Below are positions 17,588-25,874 of a stretch of DNA of 64,000 nt, one piece after another. Each line of letters begins with the position of its first letter. Position 1 is the stretch's first letter. Origin of the DNA: Novosphingobium sp. JCM 18896 (lineage in GTDB: Bacteria; Pseudomonadota; Alphaproteobacteria; Sphingomonadales; Sphingomonadaceae); NCBI RefSeq assembly GCF_025938095.1, contig NZ_JAPCZF010000002.1, positions 806,001-870,000 on the forward strand. The letters are read 5' to 3'. The position numbers and the translations under genes were made by a program. The notes under the pieces were generated by a model. It saw only the letters and a list, made by a program, of their open reading frames with translations, was not told the DNA's origin and searched no databases.

Positions 17588-18706
17588 ATGTCCGCTTCCT
17601 CCCCCGCGATTTCGCCGGACTTTTCGGTCGCGATCCCGACATCTCCGTTTCTTCGCCAGCGCATGGGCGGCCTGACCGGCATCGGCCGTTCGGTGATCCT
17701 CGCCGATCTCGTCGGCGCGCGGACCATCTACGTGGTCTCGTCGCGCGCCGAACCGATCGACTGGCCGCGCAGCTTCGCGCTGCGCGAGCGGCCGCTGCCC
17801 GAGGTCGTCTTCGTCGCCGATGCCGGTGAGATTCCCGCGCAGGCGCGTCTGGTCATGCTTCCCGCCGACCGCCTGCTGACGCAGCAGGGCCTGCGCCGGC
17901 TCGTCGAGGATCCGGCAGCCGCGCTCGACGCGCCCGGCGACGGTTTCGGACCGGGCGCGCCCGATGCCGTGACCTGGCAGATGCTGCAGGCCTCGATGAA
18001 GCCCAGCGAGGGCTGGTTCGGCCGCCATCTCAACCGACCGATCTCGTTCCGCATGGCCGCCTGGCTGATGCGACGCGACGTCTCGCCCAATGCCGTCACC
18101 TGGGCCACTTTCGCCATCGCCGTGGTCATGACCGTGCTGCTCGCGCACGGTGGCCTGTGGTGGCTGGCGATCGGGGGGCTGCTCTATCAGGTGGTCTCGG
18201 TGGTCGATTGCGTCGACGGCGACATCGCCCGCGTCAGCCACCAGAACAGCCGCTCGGGCGCGGTGCTCGATACGGGCTTCGACATGCTGGCCAATCTCGG
18301 CTTCGCCGGCGGGCTGACCGTGGGCCTGGTGCGGACCTACGGCATGGGGCAGCTGCAGGTCGCGGGAGCCATGGTGGTGATCGCCGCCTTGTGCATGAGC
18401 CTGATGGCGCTGCTCGTCCGCCTCGGCCCGCGGCGCGGCAGCTTCGACGTCCTGCGCCAGGCTTTGGCCTTGCGGCTGGCGTCTACCCCGCGGCTCGCCA
18501 CGGTCGTGCTCACCGCCGAGAAGCTGTTCAAGCGCGATTTCTATGCGCTGTTCGCCGCCTGCCTGTGTCTCGCCGGCATTCCCTGGCTGGTGCCGCAGCT
18601 CGCGCTCGGCGGCATCTGCATCTGGCTGGCGGCGATCCTGTGGTGCGCGCCGGTGATCATCGCCGACAAGAGTGGCGACCTACTGCCCGCGCATCTGAAG
18701 GCCTGA
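17588..18706 (+). CDS. CDP-alcohol phosphotransferase with unassigned N-terminal domain (second of two)
   Basis: A 372-residue protein. The C-terminal about 220 residues hold the same complete signature (VVDCVDGDIARV...VLDTGFDMLAN) and several membrane helices. The first about 140 residues are a soluble domain, with alternating hydrophobic strands ending in LVMLPADRLL, that I do not recognise; it could be a degenerate nucleotidyltransferase. In hyperthermophiles a cytidylyltransferase domain is fused in front of the CDP-alcohol domain in the bifunctional IPCT/DIPPS, a suggestive parallel. Next comes a separate nucleotidyltransferase gene on the same strand. Confidence 0.85.
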   Translation: MSASSPAISPDFSVAIPTSPFLRQRMGGLTGIGRSVILADLVGARTIYVVSSRAEPIDWPRSFALRERPLPEVVFVADAGEIPAQARLVMLPADRLLTQQGLRRLVEDPAAALDAPGDGFGPGAPDAVTWQMLQASMKPSEGWFGRHLNRPISFRMAAWLMRRDVSPNAVTWATFAIAVVMTVLLAHGGLWWLAIGGLLYQVVSVVDCVDGDIARVSHQNSRSGAVLDTGFDMLANLGFAGGLTVGLVRTYGMGQLQVAGAMVVIAALCMSLMALLVRLGPRRGSFDVLRQALALRLASTPRLATVVLTAEKLFKRDFYALFAACLCLAGIPWLVPQLALGGICIWLAAILWCAPVIIADKSGDLLPAHLKA

Positions 18707-18811
18707 GTACAACCGTACTCAATGGTATGGACTATCTGTGCAGGTATCTTGACGGTGTGATCGCGCTTCGTCATCGCGATGCACGATGCGTGTAAAGTCC
18801 AAGTCATAACG

Positions 18812-19525
18812 ATGAGGGGTGTCATTCTCGCCGCCGGACGCGGCAGCCGACTGGGCGAGGCGACGGCGTCGCTGCCCAAGCCCCTGCTCGCGGTCGGCGG
18901 GCGCGCCTGCATCGACTTCGCGGTCGAGGCGCTGCTCGGCGTCGTGTCCGAAGTGGTGGTCGTCACCGGCTATCAGGCCGACCAGGTCGAGGCGCACCTC
19001 GCGCAGCACTGGGGCGGCCGTCCGATCCGCACGGTGCGCAATCCCGATCTCGAAGCCGGCAATCTCACCTCGCTGCGCGCCGCGCGCGCGCTGCTGGGGC
19101 AGGAGCCTTTCGTCGTCACCAATGCCGATCACCTGTTCCCGGCAACGATGTATGTCGACCATTTCCGGCCCGGCGCCGACGTCACGATCGCCTGCGAGCG
19201 CGACCGCACGATCCTCGACGACGAGATGAAGGTGCTCGCCGCCGGCGAGCGGCTGACCGACATCGCCAAGACGCTGACGCAGTATGATGGCGCCTATATC
19301 GGCACGACCGCGGTCGGCGCCGATAGGACGGCGCACTACTGGGCGGCTTTCGACGCGGTGGCGGCCGAGGCCGACATCCGCACCGCCTCGGTCGAGATGG
19401 TGCTGGCGCGGCTCGCGCGCGACACGGCGACCGCGCCGCGCCTGCAGTGGATCGAGGGCCTGCGCTGGTACGAGGTCGACACCCAGGAGGACCTCGATCT
19501 CGCCCGTGGCGGTCTCGGCGCATGA
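18812..19525 (+). CDS. sugar-nucleotidyltransferase-like protein, candidate inositol-1-phosphate cytidylyltransferase
   Basis: A 237-residue protein with the N-terminal GVILAAGRGSRLGE loop, PKPLL and a metal-site NADHLF. The ATG at 18812 places the loop at the N-terminus, as in the family; an earlier ATG at 18779 is less likely. The family activates sugar or polyol phosphates with an NTP. A DH pair at the metal site recalls inositol-1-phosphate cytidylyltransferases, and the neighbours include inositol-phosphate synthase and CDP-alcohol enzymes. It overlaps the HAD gene by ATGA. A small GAGTAC-AACC-GTACTC hairpin at 18705-18720 separates it from the gene upstream. Confidence 0.75.
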   Translation: MRGVILAAGRGSRLGEATASLPKPLLAVGGRACIDFAVEALLGVVSEVVVVTGYQADQVEAHLAQHWGGRPIRTVRNPDLEAGNLTSLRAARALLGQEPFVVTNADHLFPATMYVDHFRPGADVTIACERDRTILDDEMKVLAAGERLTDIAKTLTQYDGAYIGTTAVGADRTAHYWAAFDAVAAEADIRTASVEMVLARLARDTATAPRLQWIEGLRWYEVDTQEDLDLARGGLGA

Positions 19526-20163
19526 CCGTCGACCTGCTCGTGTTCGATCTCGACGGCACGCTGGTGCCGACGATGGAGGACTATGCCGACCAGGCGGCGA
19601 GCCTGATGGAGACGCATCTCGGCACGCCCTGGGACGCGGCGCGCGCCGACTATTTCCGCACGTCGGGCCTGCCCTTCCAGAAGCAGCTGCGCCAGCTCTA
19701 CCCGCAACGCGCCGATACCGACGCCGTCGCCGAGCGATTCGAGCAGTGGAAGGACGGCTATCTGCGGGCGATCGTGCTGCCCGCGCAGGTCGAGCAGTTG
19801 TTCGGCGAATGGCGCGAGCGCGGTTTCCGCGTGGCGATCTCGTCGAACAACATGCAGGTCTACGTCGATCGTCTCGCGCGCGACTGGCCGGTCGATTTCG
19901 CGCTGGGATTCCGCCCCGAGGACGGCTTCGGCAAGGGTGAGGACCACTTCCGCGCGCTCGAGTCCCGGTTCGGTCTGGGACGTGAACGGATGGTCTTCAC
20001 CGGCGATTCGCCCAACGACGCGCGCATCGCCCGCGACACCGGTGTCGCCTTTCGTGCGCTGCTGACATCGGCTTTCGCGGCCGAGGATTTCCGGGCGATC
20101 GATCCGCAGATCGTGCTGCTGGAGCGGCTGGATCAGCTTGTCGGAACGCTTGCAATCGGCTAA
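19522..20163 (+). CDS. HAD-superfamily phosphatase
   Basis: A 213-residue haloacid-dehalogenase-type hydrolase. The nucleophile motif DLDGT is at about 9-13, ISSNN provides motif II, and GDSPND provides motif IV. It is translationally coupled (ATGA) to the preceding nucleotidyltransferase, which implies that its substrate is an intermediate or product of the same pathway. In a di-inositol-phosphate or inositol-lipid pathway a phosphatase is the expected last step. Phosphoglycolate-phosphatase activity is the usual default annotation but has no contextual support. Confidence 0.85.
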   Translation: MTVDLLVFDLDGTLVPTMEDYADQAASLMETHLGTPWDAARADYFRTSGLPFQKQLRQLYPQRADTDAVAERFEQWKDGYLRAIVLPAQVEQLFGEWRERGFRVAISSNNMQVYVDRLARDWPVDFALGFRPEDGFGKGEDHFRALESRFGLGRERMVFTGDSPNDARIARDTGVAFRALLTSAFAAEDFRAIDPQIVLLERLDQLVGTLAIG

Positions 20164-20362
20164 CGGCGCGGCCGGGTACGGTTGGAGAATCATCAGCGGC
20201 GACTGGCAAATCCGCCACAATAGGTGGGGATTATGCGGGGTTGTACCCATCATCCCCAACCATCCGACTTGACCGCGCGCAAACTTCTTGCTTTTGCCGC
20301 GTGATTTAACAATGACGTGCGATTAGGGCGCCAAAGCGTCTTTCGAAAGGGATCGAAATCAA

Positions 20363-21463
20363 ATGAAGCCAATCAAGGTCGCCGTGATCGGCGTGGGCAA
20401 CTGCGCCAGCTCGCTGGTGCAGGGGGTTGCGCACTACCGCTCCAACAATTCCTCGCAGGGCCTGATCCACGATCGCATCGGCGGCTACGGCGCTGGTGAC
20501 GTCGACTTCGTGCTGGGCGTCGACGTCGACGCGCGCAAGGTCGGCAAGGACATTGCGGAAGCCATCTTCGCAGCTCCGAACAACACCGCCGTGTTCCACG
20601 CCGACGTGCCCGCCACCGGCGCCAAGGTCATCATGGGCCGCGTCTCGGACGGCGTCGCCCCGCACATGACCAACATGGGCGAGCGCGGTTTCGTCGTCGC
20701 CGACGAAGCCGAAGCCACCAAGGAATCGATCGTCGCCGCCATCAAGGCGTCGGGCGCCGAGGTTCTCGTGAACTTCCTGCCCGTCGGTTCGCAGGAAGCG
20801 ACCGAGTTCTACATGGAATGCGCGCTCGAAGCGGGCGTCGGCGTCGTCAACTGCATGCCGGTGTTCATCGCCAGCCGCCCCGAGTGGGAAGCGCGCTTCC
20901 GCGAAAAGCGCCTGCCGATCGTCGGCGACGACATCAAGGCGCAGGTCGGTGCGACGATCGTCCACCGCGTGCTGTCGAGCCTCTTCGCCGCCCGCGGCGT
21001 CCAGGTCGAGCGCACCTACCAGCTCAACACCGGCGGCAACACCGACTTCATGAACATGCTCGACCGCCAGCGTCTGGGCAGCAAGAAGGAATCGAAGACC
21101 GAGGCGGTGCAGGCCATGCTCGCCGAGCGTCTGGCCGACGAGAACATCCACGTCGGTCCGTCGGACTACGTTCCCTGGCAGAAGGACAACAAGCTGTGCT
21201 TCCTGCGCCTCGAAGGCAACCAGTGGGGCAACGTGCCGATGAACCTCGAGCTGCGTCTCTCGGTTGAGGACAGCCCGAACTCGGCAGCTTGCGTCATGGA
21301 CGCGATCCGCTGCGCCAAAGTCGCGCTGGAGCGCGGCGAAGGCGGAGCCCTGATCGGTCCGTCGGCCTACTTCTGCAAGCATCCGCCGCAGCAGTTCAAC
21401 GACGACGTTGCCGCGCAGATGGTCGAAGAGTACATCGCCGACACGGCGCTCGCCGCCGAGTAA
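20363..21463 (+). CDS. myo-inositol-1-phosphate synthase (inositol-3-phosphate synthase)
   Basis: A 366-residue NAD-dependent enzyme converting glucose-6-phosphate to inositol-1-phosphate (L-myo-inositol-1-phosphate = D-3-phosphate). The Rossmann loop VIGVGNCASS lies at about 8-17. NTGGNTDFMNML and KKESKT match the short prokaryotic (actinobacterial/archaeal) form. GAAAGGGA precedes the ATG. The 199-base gap upstream contains a TTGACC at 20269 but no good -10 partner at the right distance. A strong hairpin follows. It is the committed first step for any inositol product of this cluster. Confidence 0.92.
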   Translation: MKPIKVAVIGVGNCASSLVQGVAHYRSNNSSQGLIHDRIGGYGAGDVDFVLGVDVDARKVGKDIAEAIFAAPNNTAVFHADVPATGAKVIMGRVSDGVAPHMTNMGERGFVVADEAEATKESIVAAIKASGAEVLVNFLPVGSQEATEFYMECALEAGVGVVNCMPVFIASRPEWEARFREKRLPIVGDDIKAQVGATIVHRVLSSLFAARGVQVERTYQLNTGGNTDFMNMLDRQRLGSKKESKTEAVQAMLAERLADENIHVGPSDYVPWQKDNKLCFLRLEGNQWGNVPMNLELRLSVEDSPNSAACVMDAIRCAKVALERGEGGALIGPSAYFCKHPPQQFNDDVAAQMVEEYIADTALAAE

Positions 21464-21481
21464 GCGCAGCGATCTGCATAG

Positions 21482-21519
21482 CGACGGCGCCGGTCAGCAC
21501 GTTCTGGCCGGCGCCGTTG
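21482..21519 (+). terminator. hairpin after inositol-phosphate synthase
   Basis: A 16-bp stem with two G-T wobbles (21482-21497 pairing with 21504-21519) closes a 6-base loop 18 bases after the stop. Only a weak T-rich tail (TTGTCATATT) follows. It probably attenuates rather than fully blocks read-through into the next gene. Confidence 0.65.
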
Positions 21520-21565
21520 TCATATTACCGGCTGTAATGCCGAATAGGACGATGCCAGAGGGACG

Positions 21566-22300
21566 ATGGAAGCGCTGATCATCGCCGCGGGCTACGGGAG
21601 CCGCCTGCGGGACATCTCCGAATCGAAACCGCTGACGCCGGTCGCGGGCGTGCCGCTGATCGAGCTCGGCGTGCGCCAGGCCGCTGCGGCGGGTGCGACG
21701 CGAGTCGTCGTGGTGACCGGGCACGCGGCCGACCGCGTCGAGGCGGTGCTGCCGGCCCTGGGCGAGATCGCGGGCATTCCCGTCGTCGCGCAGCGCGTCG
21801 ACGACTGGTCGAAGCCCAACGGCTTTTCGGTCATGGCCGGCGCGGCGCGGATCGATGGCGACTATCTGCTGATGATGGCCGATCACATCTTTTCGGCCGG
21901 CATACTCCAGGATCTGGCGCGGGCCGGTTCGGCCGAGCGCGGCGTGACCTTGGCGGTCGACCGGCGCGTCACCAGCCCGCTGATCGATCCCGACGACGCG
22001 ACCTGGGTCGCGACCGATCCCTGCGGCCGCATCCGTGCGATCGGCAAGACGATTCCCGAATACGACGCGGTCGATTGCGGCGCCTTCCTCGCCACGCCCG
22101 AACTGGCCAAGGCGATCGCCGCGGCCGTGGCTTCGGGCAAGGCCGGCAGCCTGTCCGACGGCATGCAGCGGCTGGCCGACGCGGGCCGCGCAGGCACGAT
22201 GGACATCGGCGAAGCCTGGTGGCTCGACGTCGACGATCCGCGCGCCCATGCGCTCGCCGAGGCCGAGGCCCCGGTCGAACTCAAGGAAATCTACGGGTAA
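21566..22300 (+). CDS. second sugar-nucleotidyltransferase-like protein, candidate polyol-phosphate cytidylyltransferase
   Basis: A 244-residue protein with IIAAGYGSRL, SKPLTPVAG and a metal-site segment MMADHIF. It is a paralogue of the protein at 18812, sharing the DH pair. A WWLDVDDP segment near the C-terminus supplies the second acidic motif. It lies 102 bases after inositol-1-phosphate synthase on the same strand. Either this or the 18812 protein could make CDP-inositol; two copies suggest two different activated alcohols, or one copy that has drifted. The stop is followed at once by palindromic element D. Confidence 0.75.
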   Translation: MEALIIAAGYGSRLRDISESKPLTPVAGVPLIELGVRQAAAAGATRVVVVTGHAADRVEAVLPALGEIAGIPVVAQRVDDWSKPNGFSVMAGAARIDGDYLLMMADHIFSAGILQDLARAGSAERGVTLAVDRRVTSPLIDPDDATWVATDPCGRIRAIGKTIPEYDAVDCGAFLATPELAKAIAAAVASGKAGSLSDGMQRLADAGRAGTMDIGEAWWLDVDDPRAHALAEAEAPVELKEIYG

Positions 22301-22302
22301 TA

Positions 22303-22432
22303 AATCCTCCCCGGAACGGGGAGGGGGACCGCCGCAGGCGGTGGAGGGGACTCTCGGCGAACGCTGCGTTGCCGGACAACCCCCTCCGTCAGGCGCTGTG
22401 CGCCTGCCACCTCCCCGCGAGCGGGGAGGATC
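22303..22432. repeat. modular palindromic intergenic element D (X-Y orientation)
   Basis: Half-unit X (GAGGGGGACCGCC-GCA-GGCGGTGGAGGGG) is followed by half-unit Y (CCCCCTCCGTCAG, GCGC stem, CTGCCACCTCCCC), in the same orientation as element A. Outer ends AATCCTCCCC and GGGGAGGATC are complementary. It sits between convergent genes and probably acts as a terminator for both. Confidence 0.75.
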
Positions 22433-22435
22433 ACA

Positions 22436-22933
22436 TCACGGATACTTCATCTGCACGCGCGTGGTCAGGCCGGCGCGCGGGATGTTGAGGCGGACCGAGC
22501 GGAACGAGGGCAGGCCAGCCAGGGTCGGCGGATTGTTCGAGAAGCCATAGCCTTCGGCCGGGAAGCCGATGCCCGTGCGGTCGAACGAGCGGTTGCCGTT
22601 CTCGTCGTGATAGAGCGCCAGCGCATAGACGCCCGGCTTGGGCACGAAGATGCACATGCGCGTGGTGCCGGCTTCGGCGTTGACGCGGCCGACGTAGAGC
22701 GAGCCGTGGCGGACGAGGAACTTGCTGGGCTTGTCTTCGTAGAGCGTGACCGCGAGCAGGCCGCTGCCGTTGCGCAGGCCCTGCGCGACGACGTTGATCC
22801 AGGTGGAACTGGGTGTGCCGGTGCAGCCGAGCGGCGGCGTCGCAGCCGGTTGGGCGGCCGCGGGGGCCGTGAACAGGGTCAGTGCGGAGGCGCAGGCGAG
22901 CGCCGCGGCGCTCAGACGGCTGGGCAGGGTCAT
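22436..22933 (-). CDS. DUF2141-family exported protein
   Basis: A 165-residue protein with an Ala-rich Sec signal peptide (cleavage near PAAAQ, about residue 28). The mature part has the DUF2141 pattern: VTLYEDKPSKFL, an isolated CIF strand, YALALYHDENGNRSFD and IGFPAEGYGFSNNP. It is presumably periplasmic or surface-exposed; the function of the family is unknown. The ATG at 22933 immediately precedes the signal peptide, so the very long upstream reading frame is an artefact. Confidence 0.85.
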   Translation of the reverse strand: MTLPSRLSAAALACASALTLFTAPAAAQPAATPPLGCTGTPSSTWINVVAQGLRNGSGLLAVTLYEDKPSKFLVRHGSLYVGRVNAEAGTTRMCIFVPKPGVYALALYHDENGNRSFDRTGIGFPAEGYGFSNNPPTLAGLPSFRSVRLNIPRAGLTTRVQMKYP

Positions 22934-23230
22934 GGGCTTATTCGGTCCTGACGTTGAATCGGATATGAGCGGGGGCGGCTTTCTCAGCAACAATGTGTTG
23001 CTTTCAAGGCGAAGAGGCCAGAGCGAGGCGGTCGGTGTCGCCTTCGAACGCCTCCCATATGCGATTCGGGCGCTGAATACAGACTGAATTTGCGCAAGCC
23101 CCGCCATTGGCGATCCGGCGCAAGCTCTGCCGTGGTCGTCGCATAAAGCCATCGCGTGTGGAAAAAGCCACGTTCCATCCTTGTCGCCCCAAGATGTGGT
23201 GTCTAATCGCCGTGCCAAGGAGCTAGTTCC
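22934..23230. other. divergent intergenic region between DUF2141 gene and rpe
   Basis: This 297-base region is less GC-rich in places than its surroundings. It must hold the promoters of both divergent genes. I see no convincing promoter consensus, RNA gene or repeat. Small frames across it lack ribosome-binding sites. Confidence 0.5.
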
Positions 23231-23896
23231 ATGTCCGCGCCGTTGATTTCGCCTTCGATCCTGTCCGCCGACTTCTCGCGCCTCGGCGAGGAGGTGCGCG
23301 CGATCGACGCTGCCGGGGCCGACTGGATCCATGTCGACGTCATGGACGGCCATTTCGTCCCTAATATTACGATCGGCCCGATGGTGGTGAAGGCGCTGCG
23401 CCCGCACACGACCAAGCCCTTCGACGTCCACCTGATGATCTCGCCGGTCGATTCCTATCTTCAGGCCTTCGCCGATGCCGGGGCGGACATAATCACGGTC
23501 CATCCCGAGGCCGGCCCGCACATCCACCGCACGGTCCAGGCGATCAAGGGGCTGGGCAAGCAGGCGGGCGTCTCGCTCAACCCGGGCACCCCGGCCAAGA
23601 TGCTCGATTACCTGATCGACGACATCGACCTGGTCCTGATCATGAGCGTCAATCCGGGCTTCGGCGGTCAGAGCTTCATCTCGAACCAGCTCCGCAAGAT
23701 CGAGGCGGTGCGCAAGATGATCGACAAGACGGGCCGCGACATTCGGCTCGAAGTCGACGGCGGCGTCGACGTCGGGACGATCCGGTCCTGCGTCGAGGCC
23801 GGTGCCGACGTGCTGGTCGCGGGCACGGCGACCTTCCGCGGCGGCCCCGATCGTTATGCCGCCAACATTGCCGCACTCAAGGCGCTGGGCGACTGA
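23231..23896 (+). CDS. rpe: ribulose-phosphate 3-epimerase
   Basis: A 221-residue TIM-barrel enzyme interconverting ribulose-5-phosphate and xylulose-5-phosphate. Family motifs are intact: [11 protein letters not shown] at the N-terminus, [14 protein letters not shown], the HLM segment, [10 protein letters not shown] and the phosphate-binding VAGTATF. GGAGC precedes the ATG. It is followed after 3 bases by the heparinase-like gene and then purH, a gene order common in alphaproteobacteria. Confidence 0.95.
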   Translation: MSAPLISPSILSADFSRLGEEVRAIDAAGADWIHVDVMDGHFVPNITIGPMVVKALRPHTTKPFDVHLMISPVDSYLQAFADAGADIITVHPEAGPHIHRTVQAIKGLGKQAGVSLNPGTPAKMLDYLIDDIDLVLIMSVNPGFGGQSFISNQLRKIEAVRKMIDKTGRDIRLEVDGGVDVGTIRSCVEAGADVLVAGTATFRGGPDRYAANIAALKALGD

Positions 23897-23899
23897 CCG

Positions 23900-25792
23900 A
23901 TGGGCGAGACGGCCATTTCCGATCTCGCCGCAACGCGCCGCTCCGGCGCCGACAACGGAGCCATTCCGCTGGTCGCAGCGGGCGAGGAGAGCGGATTGAT
24001 CGAGACGGGCGGCAGCGATCCTGATGCCGAGACCGAAATTCCGGCAGGGCGGGGCGAGCTGATCGAGCCCGGCCGCGCGCTGGCGCTCGCCGATTTCTCG
24101 CCGCCGTCGCTCGGTGCCGGCGAATGGCTGGTCCGCTTCGCCTACAAGCTCGGCGTGCCGACGTCGATGCTGACCTCGCCTTTGGGCAAGGCCACCAAGA
24201 CCCGCCTGCTCGCCACCGTCTCCAATCCGCTGCCCGGCGATCGCGCCGCCGGCACCGCGCTGCGCGCTGGCCATTTCCTGGTCCACGGCGCCAAGACCCC
24301 GATCGCGCAGATCGACTTCGCCGGTGCGGGCCGCATGACCCCGCCGCTCGAACGCGTGGTCCACAGCTTCGCCTGGCTCGCCGATCTCGAAGCGAGCTGC
24401 CCGCGCGAGCAGGGTGCGCCCGTCGCCGAGCGGATCATCGCCTGCTGGCTCGACGCCAATGGCAAGCCGCCGTCGAAGCCCGGCAAGGGCCCGGCCTGGA
24501 GCCTGGCCAACGCCGGTTCGCGCCAGCTCAACTGGCTGGTCCAGGCGCCGCTGATCCTGTCGGGCAAGGACAAGCGCCTGCGGGCGCGGATTCTCGGCGC
24601 GATCAGCGACGGGGCCCGCTGGCTCGACAAGAATGTCAGCCGGGCCGAGGACCTGCTCGGTGCCGTCGCCGGCTGGTGCGGCATCGTCGCCTCGGGCCTG
24701 CTGCTGCCCGACGGTCGCCCGCGCCGGCTCTATGGCGAAGCCGGCCTGATCCGCGCGCTCGGCGATCTGATGGGCGACGACGGCGGCGTGCTGTCGCGCA
24801 GCCCGCTCGGCCAGATGGAGGCGATCGCCCTCCTCGTCACCCTGCGCGCCTGCTACCGCGCGACGCGGCGTGAGCCGCCGGCCTCGCTCGACAACCTGAT
24901 CGCGGTGCTGGTGCCGCCCTTGCTGGCGCTGACCCATGGCGACGGCTCGCTCGGCTCATGGCAGGGCTCCTGGGCGATCGATGCCGAGACGATCGCGCGG
25001 CTGGTCGATGCCAGCGGCGTGCGCACGCGGCCCTTGCGCGACGTGCGCCAGTGGGGCTTCCAGCGCGTGGTCGCGCAGAAAGGCTTGCTGCTGTTCGACG
25101 CGGCGCCGCCGCCGATGGCCAAGCACGCGCGCAACGGCTGCGCCTCGACCCTGGCCTTCGAATTCTCGCAGGGCGGCCACCGCATCGTCGTCAACTGCGG
25201 CGGCTCGGGTTGCGCCGGCGGGCTCGTGCCTGTGCGCCTCGAACAGGGTCTGCGCGCCACGGCCGCGCATTCGACCCTGGTGCTCGACGACGCCAATTCG
25301 ACCGCGGTGCTGATCAATGGCGGCATCGGTTCGGGCGTGTCCGAGGTCGACATCGACCGCCGCACGCTCGAAGGCGAGAAGCGCGGCCGCGCGACCCGCC
25401 TCGAAGGTAGCCACAACGGCTATGCCGCGCGCTATGGCCTGGTCCACCGCCGCATCCTGATCCTGGCCGACGACGGCAACGAGCTGCGCGGCGAGGACCT
25501 GCTCGTGCCCACGGGCAAGAAGGGCAAGCGCGGCAAGGTCGGCTTCGCGATCCGCTTCCACCTCGGTCCGAACATCGAGCTCGGCCTGTCCGAGGACGGC
25601 CAGGGTGTCGGCATCGCGCTGCCCGACGGCTCCTACTGGCAGTTCCGCGCCGCGGGCGGCGAAGTCTCGGTCGAGGATTCGTTCTGGGTCGACGGCCAGG
25701 GCCGGCCGGTGCCCGCGCAGCAGCTCGTGGTCAGCGGTCTGGTCTCGCGCGGGGGCGGAAACTTCGCCTGGCTGTTGAAGAAGATGAGCTGA
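23900..25792 (+). CDS. heparinase II/III family protein
   Basis: A 630-residue protein. After a variable N-terminus (about 1-60) comes a helical toroid domain (about 70-330) and then a beta-sandwich with [35 protein letters not shown] and FHLGP. These are hallmarks of the heparinase II/III-like family. No signal peptide is visible, which is odd for a polysaccharide lyase. Its fixed place between rpe and purH in alphaproteobacteria suggests a housekeeping role in cell-envelope or polysaccharide turnover. The substrate is unknown. Confidence 0.85.
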   Translation: MGETAISDLAATRRSGADNGAIPLVAAGEESGLIETGGSDPDAETEIPAGRGELIEPGRALALADFSPPSLGAGEWLVRFAYKLGVPTSMLTSPLGKATKTRLLATVSNPLPGDRAAGTALRAGHFLVHGAKTPIAQIDFAGAGRMTPPLERVVHSFAWLADLEASCPREQGAPVAERIIACWLDANGKPPSKPGKGPAWSLANAGSRQLNWLVQAPLILSGKDKRLRARILGAISDGARWLDKNVSRAEDLLGAVAGWCGIVASGLLLPDGRPRRLYGEAGLIRALGDLMGDDGGVLSRSPLGQMEAIALLVTLRACYRATRREPPASLDNLIAVLVPPLLALTHGDGSLGSWQGSWAIDAETIARLVDASGVRTRPLRDVRQWGFQRVVAQKGLLLFDAAPPPMAKHARNGCASTLAFEFSQGGHRIVVNCGGSGCAGGLVPVRLEQGLRATAAHSTLVLDDANSTAVLINGGIGSGVSEVDIDRRTLEGEKRGRATRLEGSHNGYAARYGLVHRRILILADDGNELRGEDLLVPTGKKGKRGKVGFAIRFHLGPNIELGLSEDGQGVGIALPDGSYWQFRAAGGEVSVEDSFWVDGQGRPVPAQQLVVSGLVSRGGGNFAWLLKKMS

Positions 25793-25874
25793 ACCGGGTC
25801 CACCGGCTGGCCATTTTCGCGCAAAGGCCTATGGGGAGCCGCGACTCCTCCGCCAGCAACGAGAGCCCCACCCC

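Noticed and set aside
18725..18795. 22-codon ORF between the CDP-alcohol gene and the nucleotidyltransferase
   Set aside because: No ribosome-binding site and no recognisable composition; probably chance.
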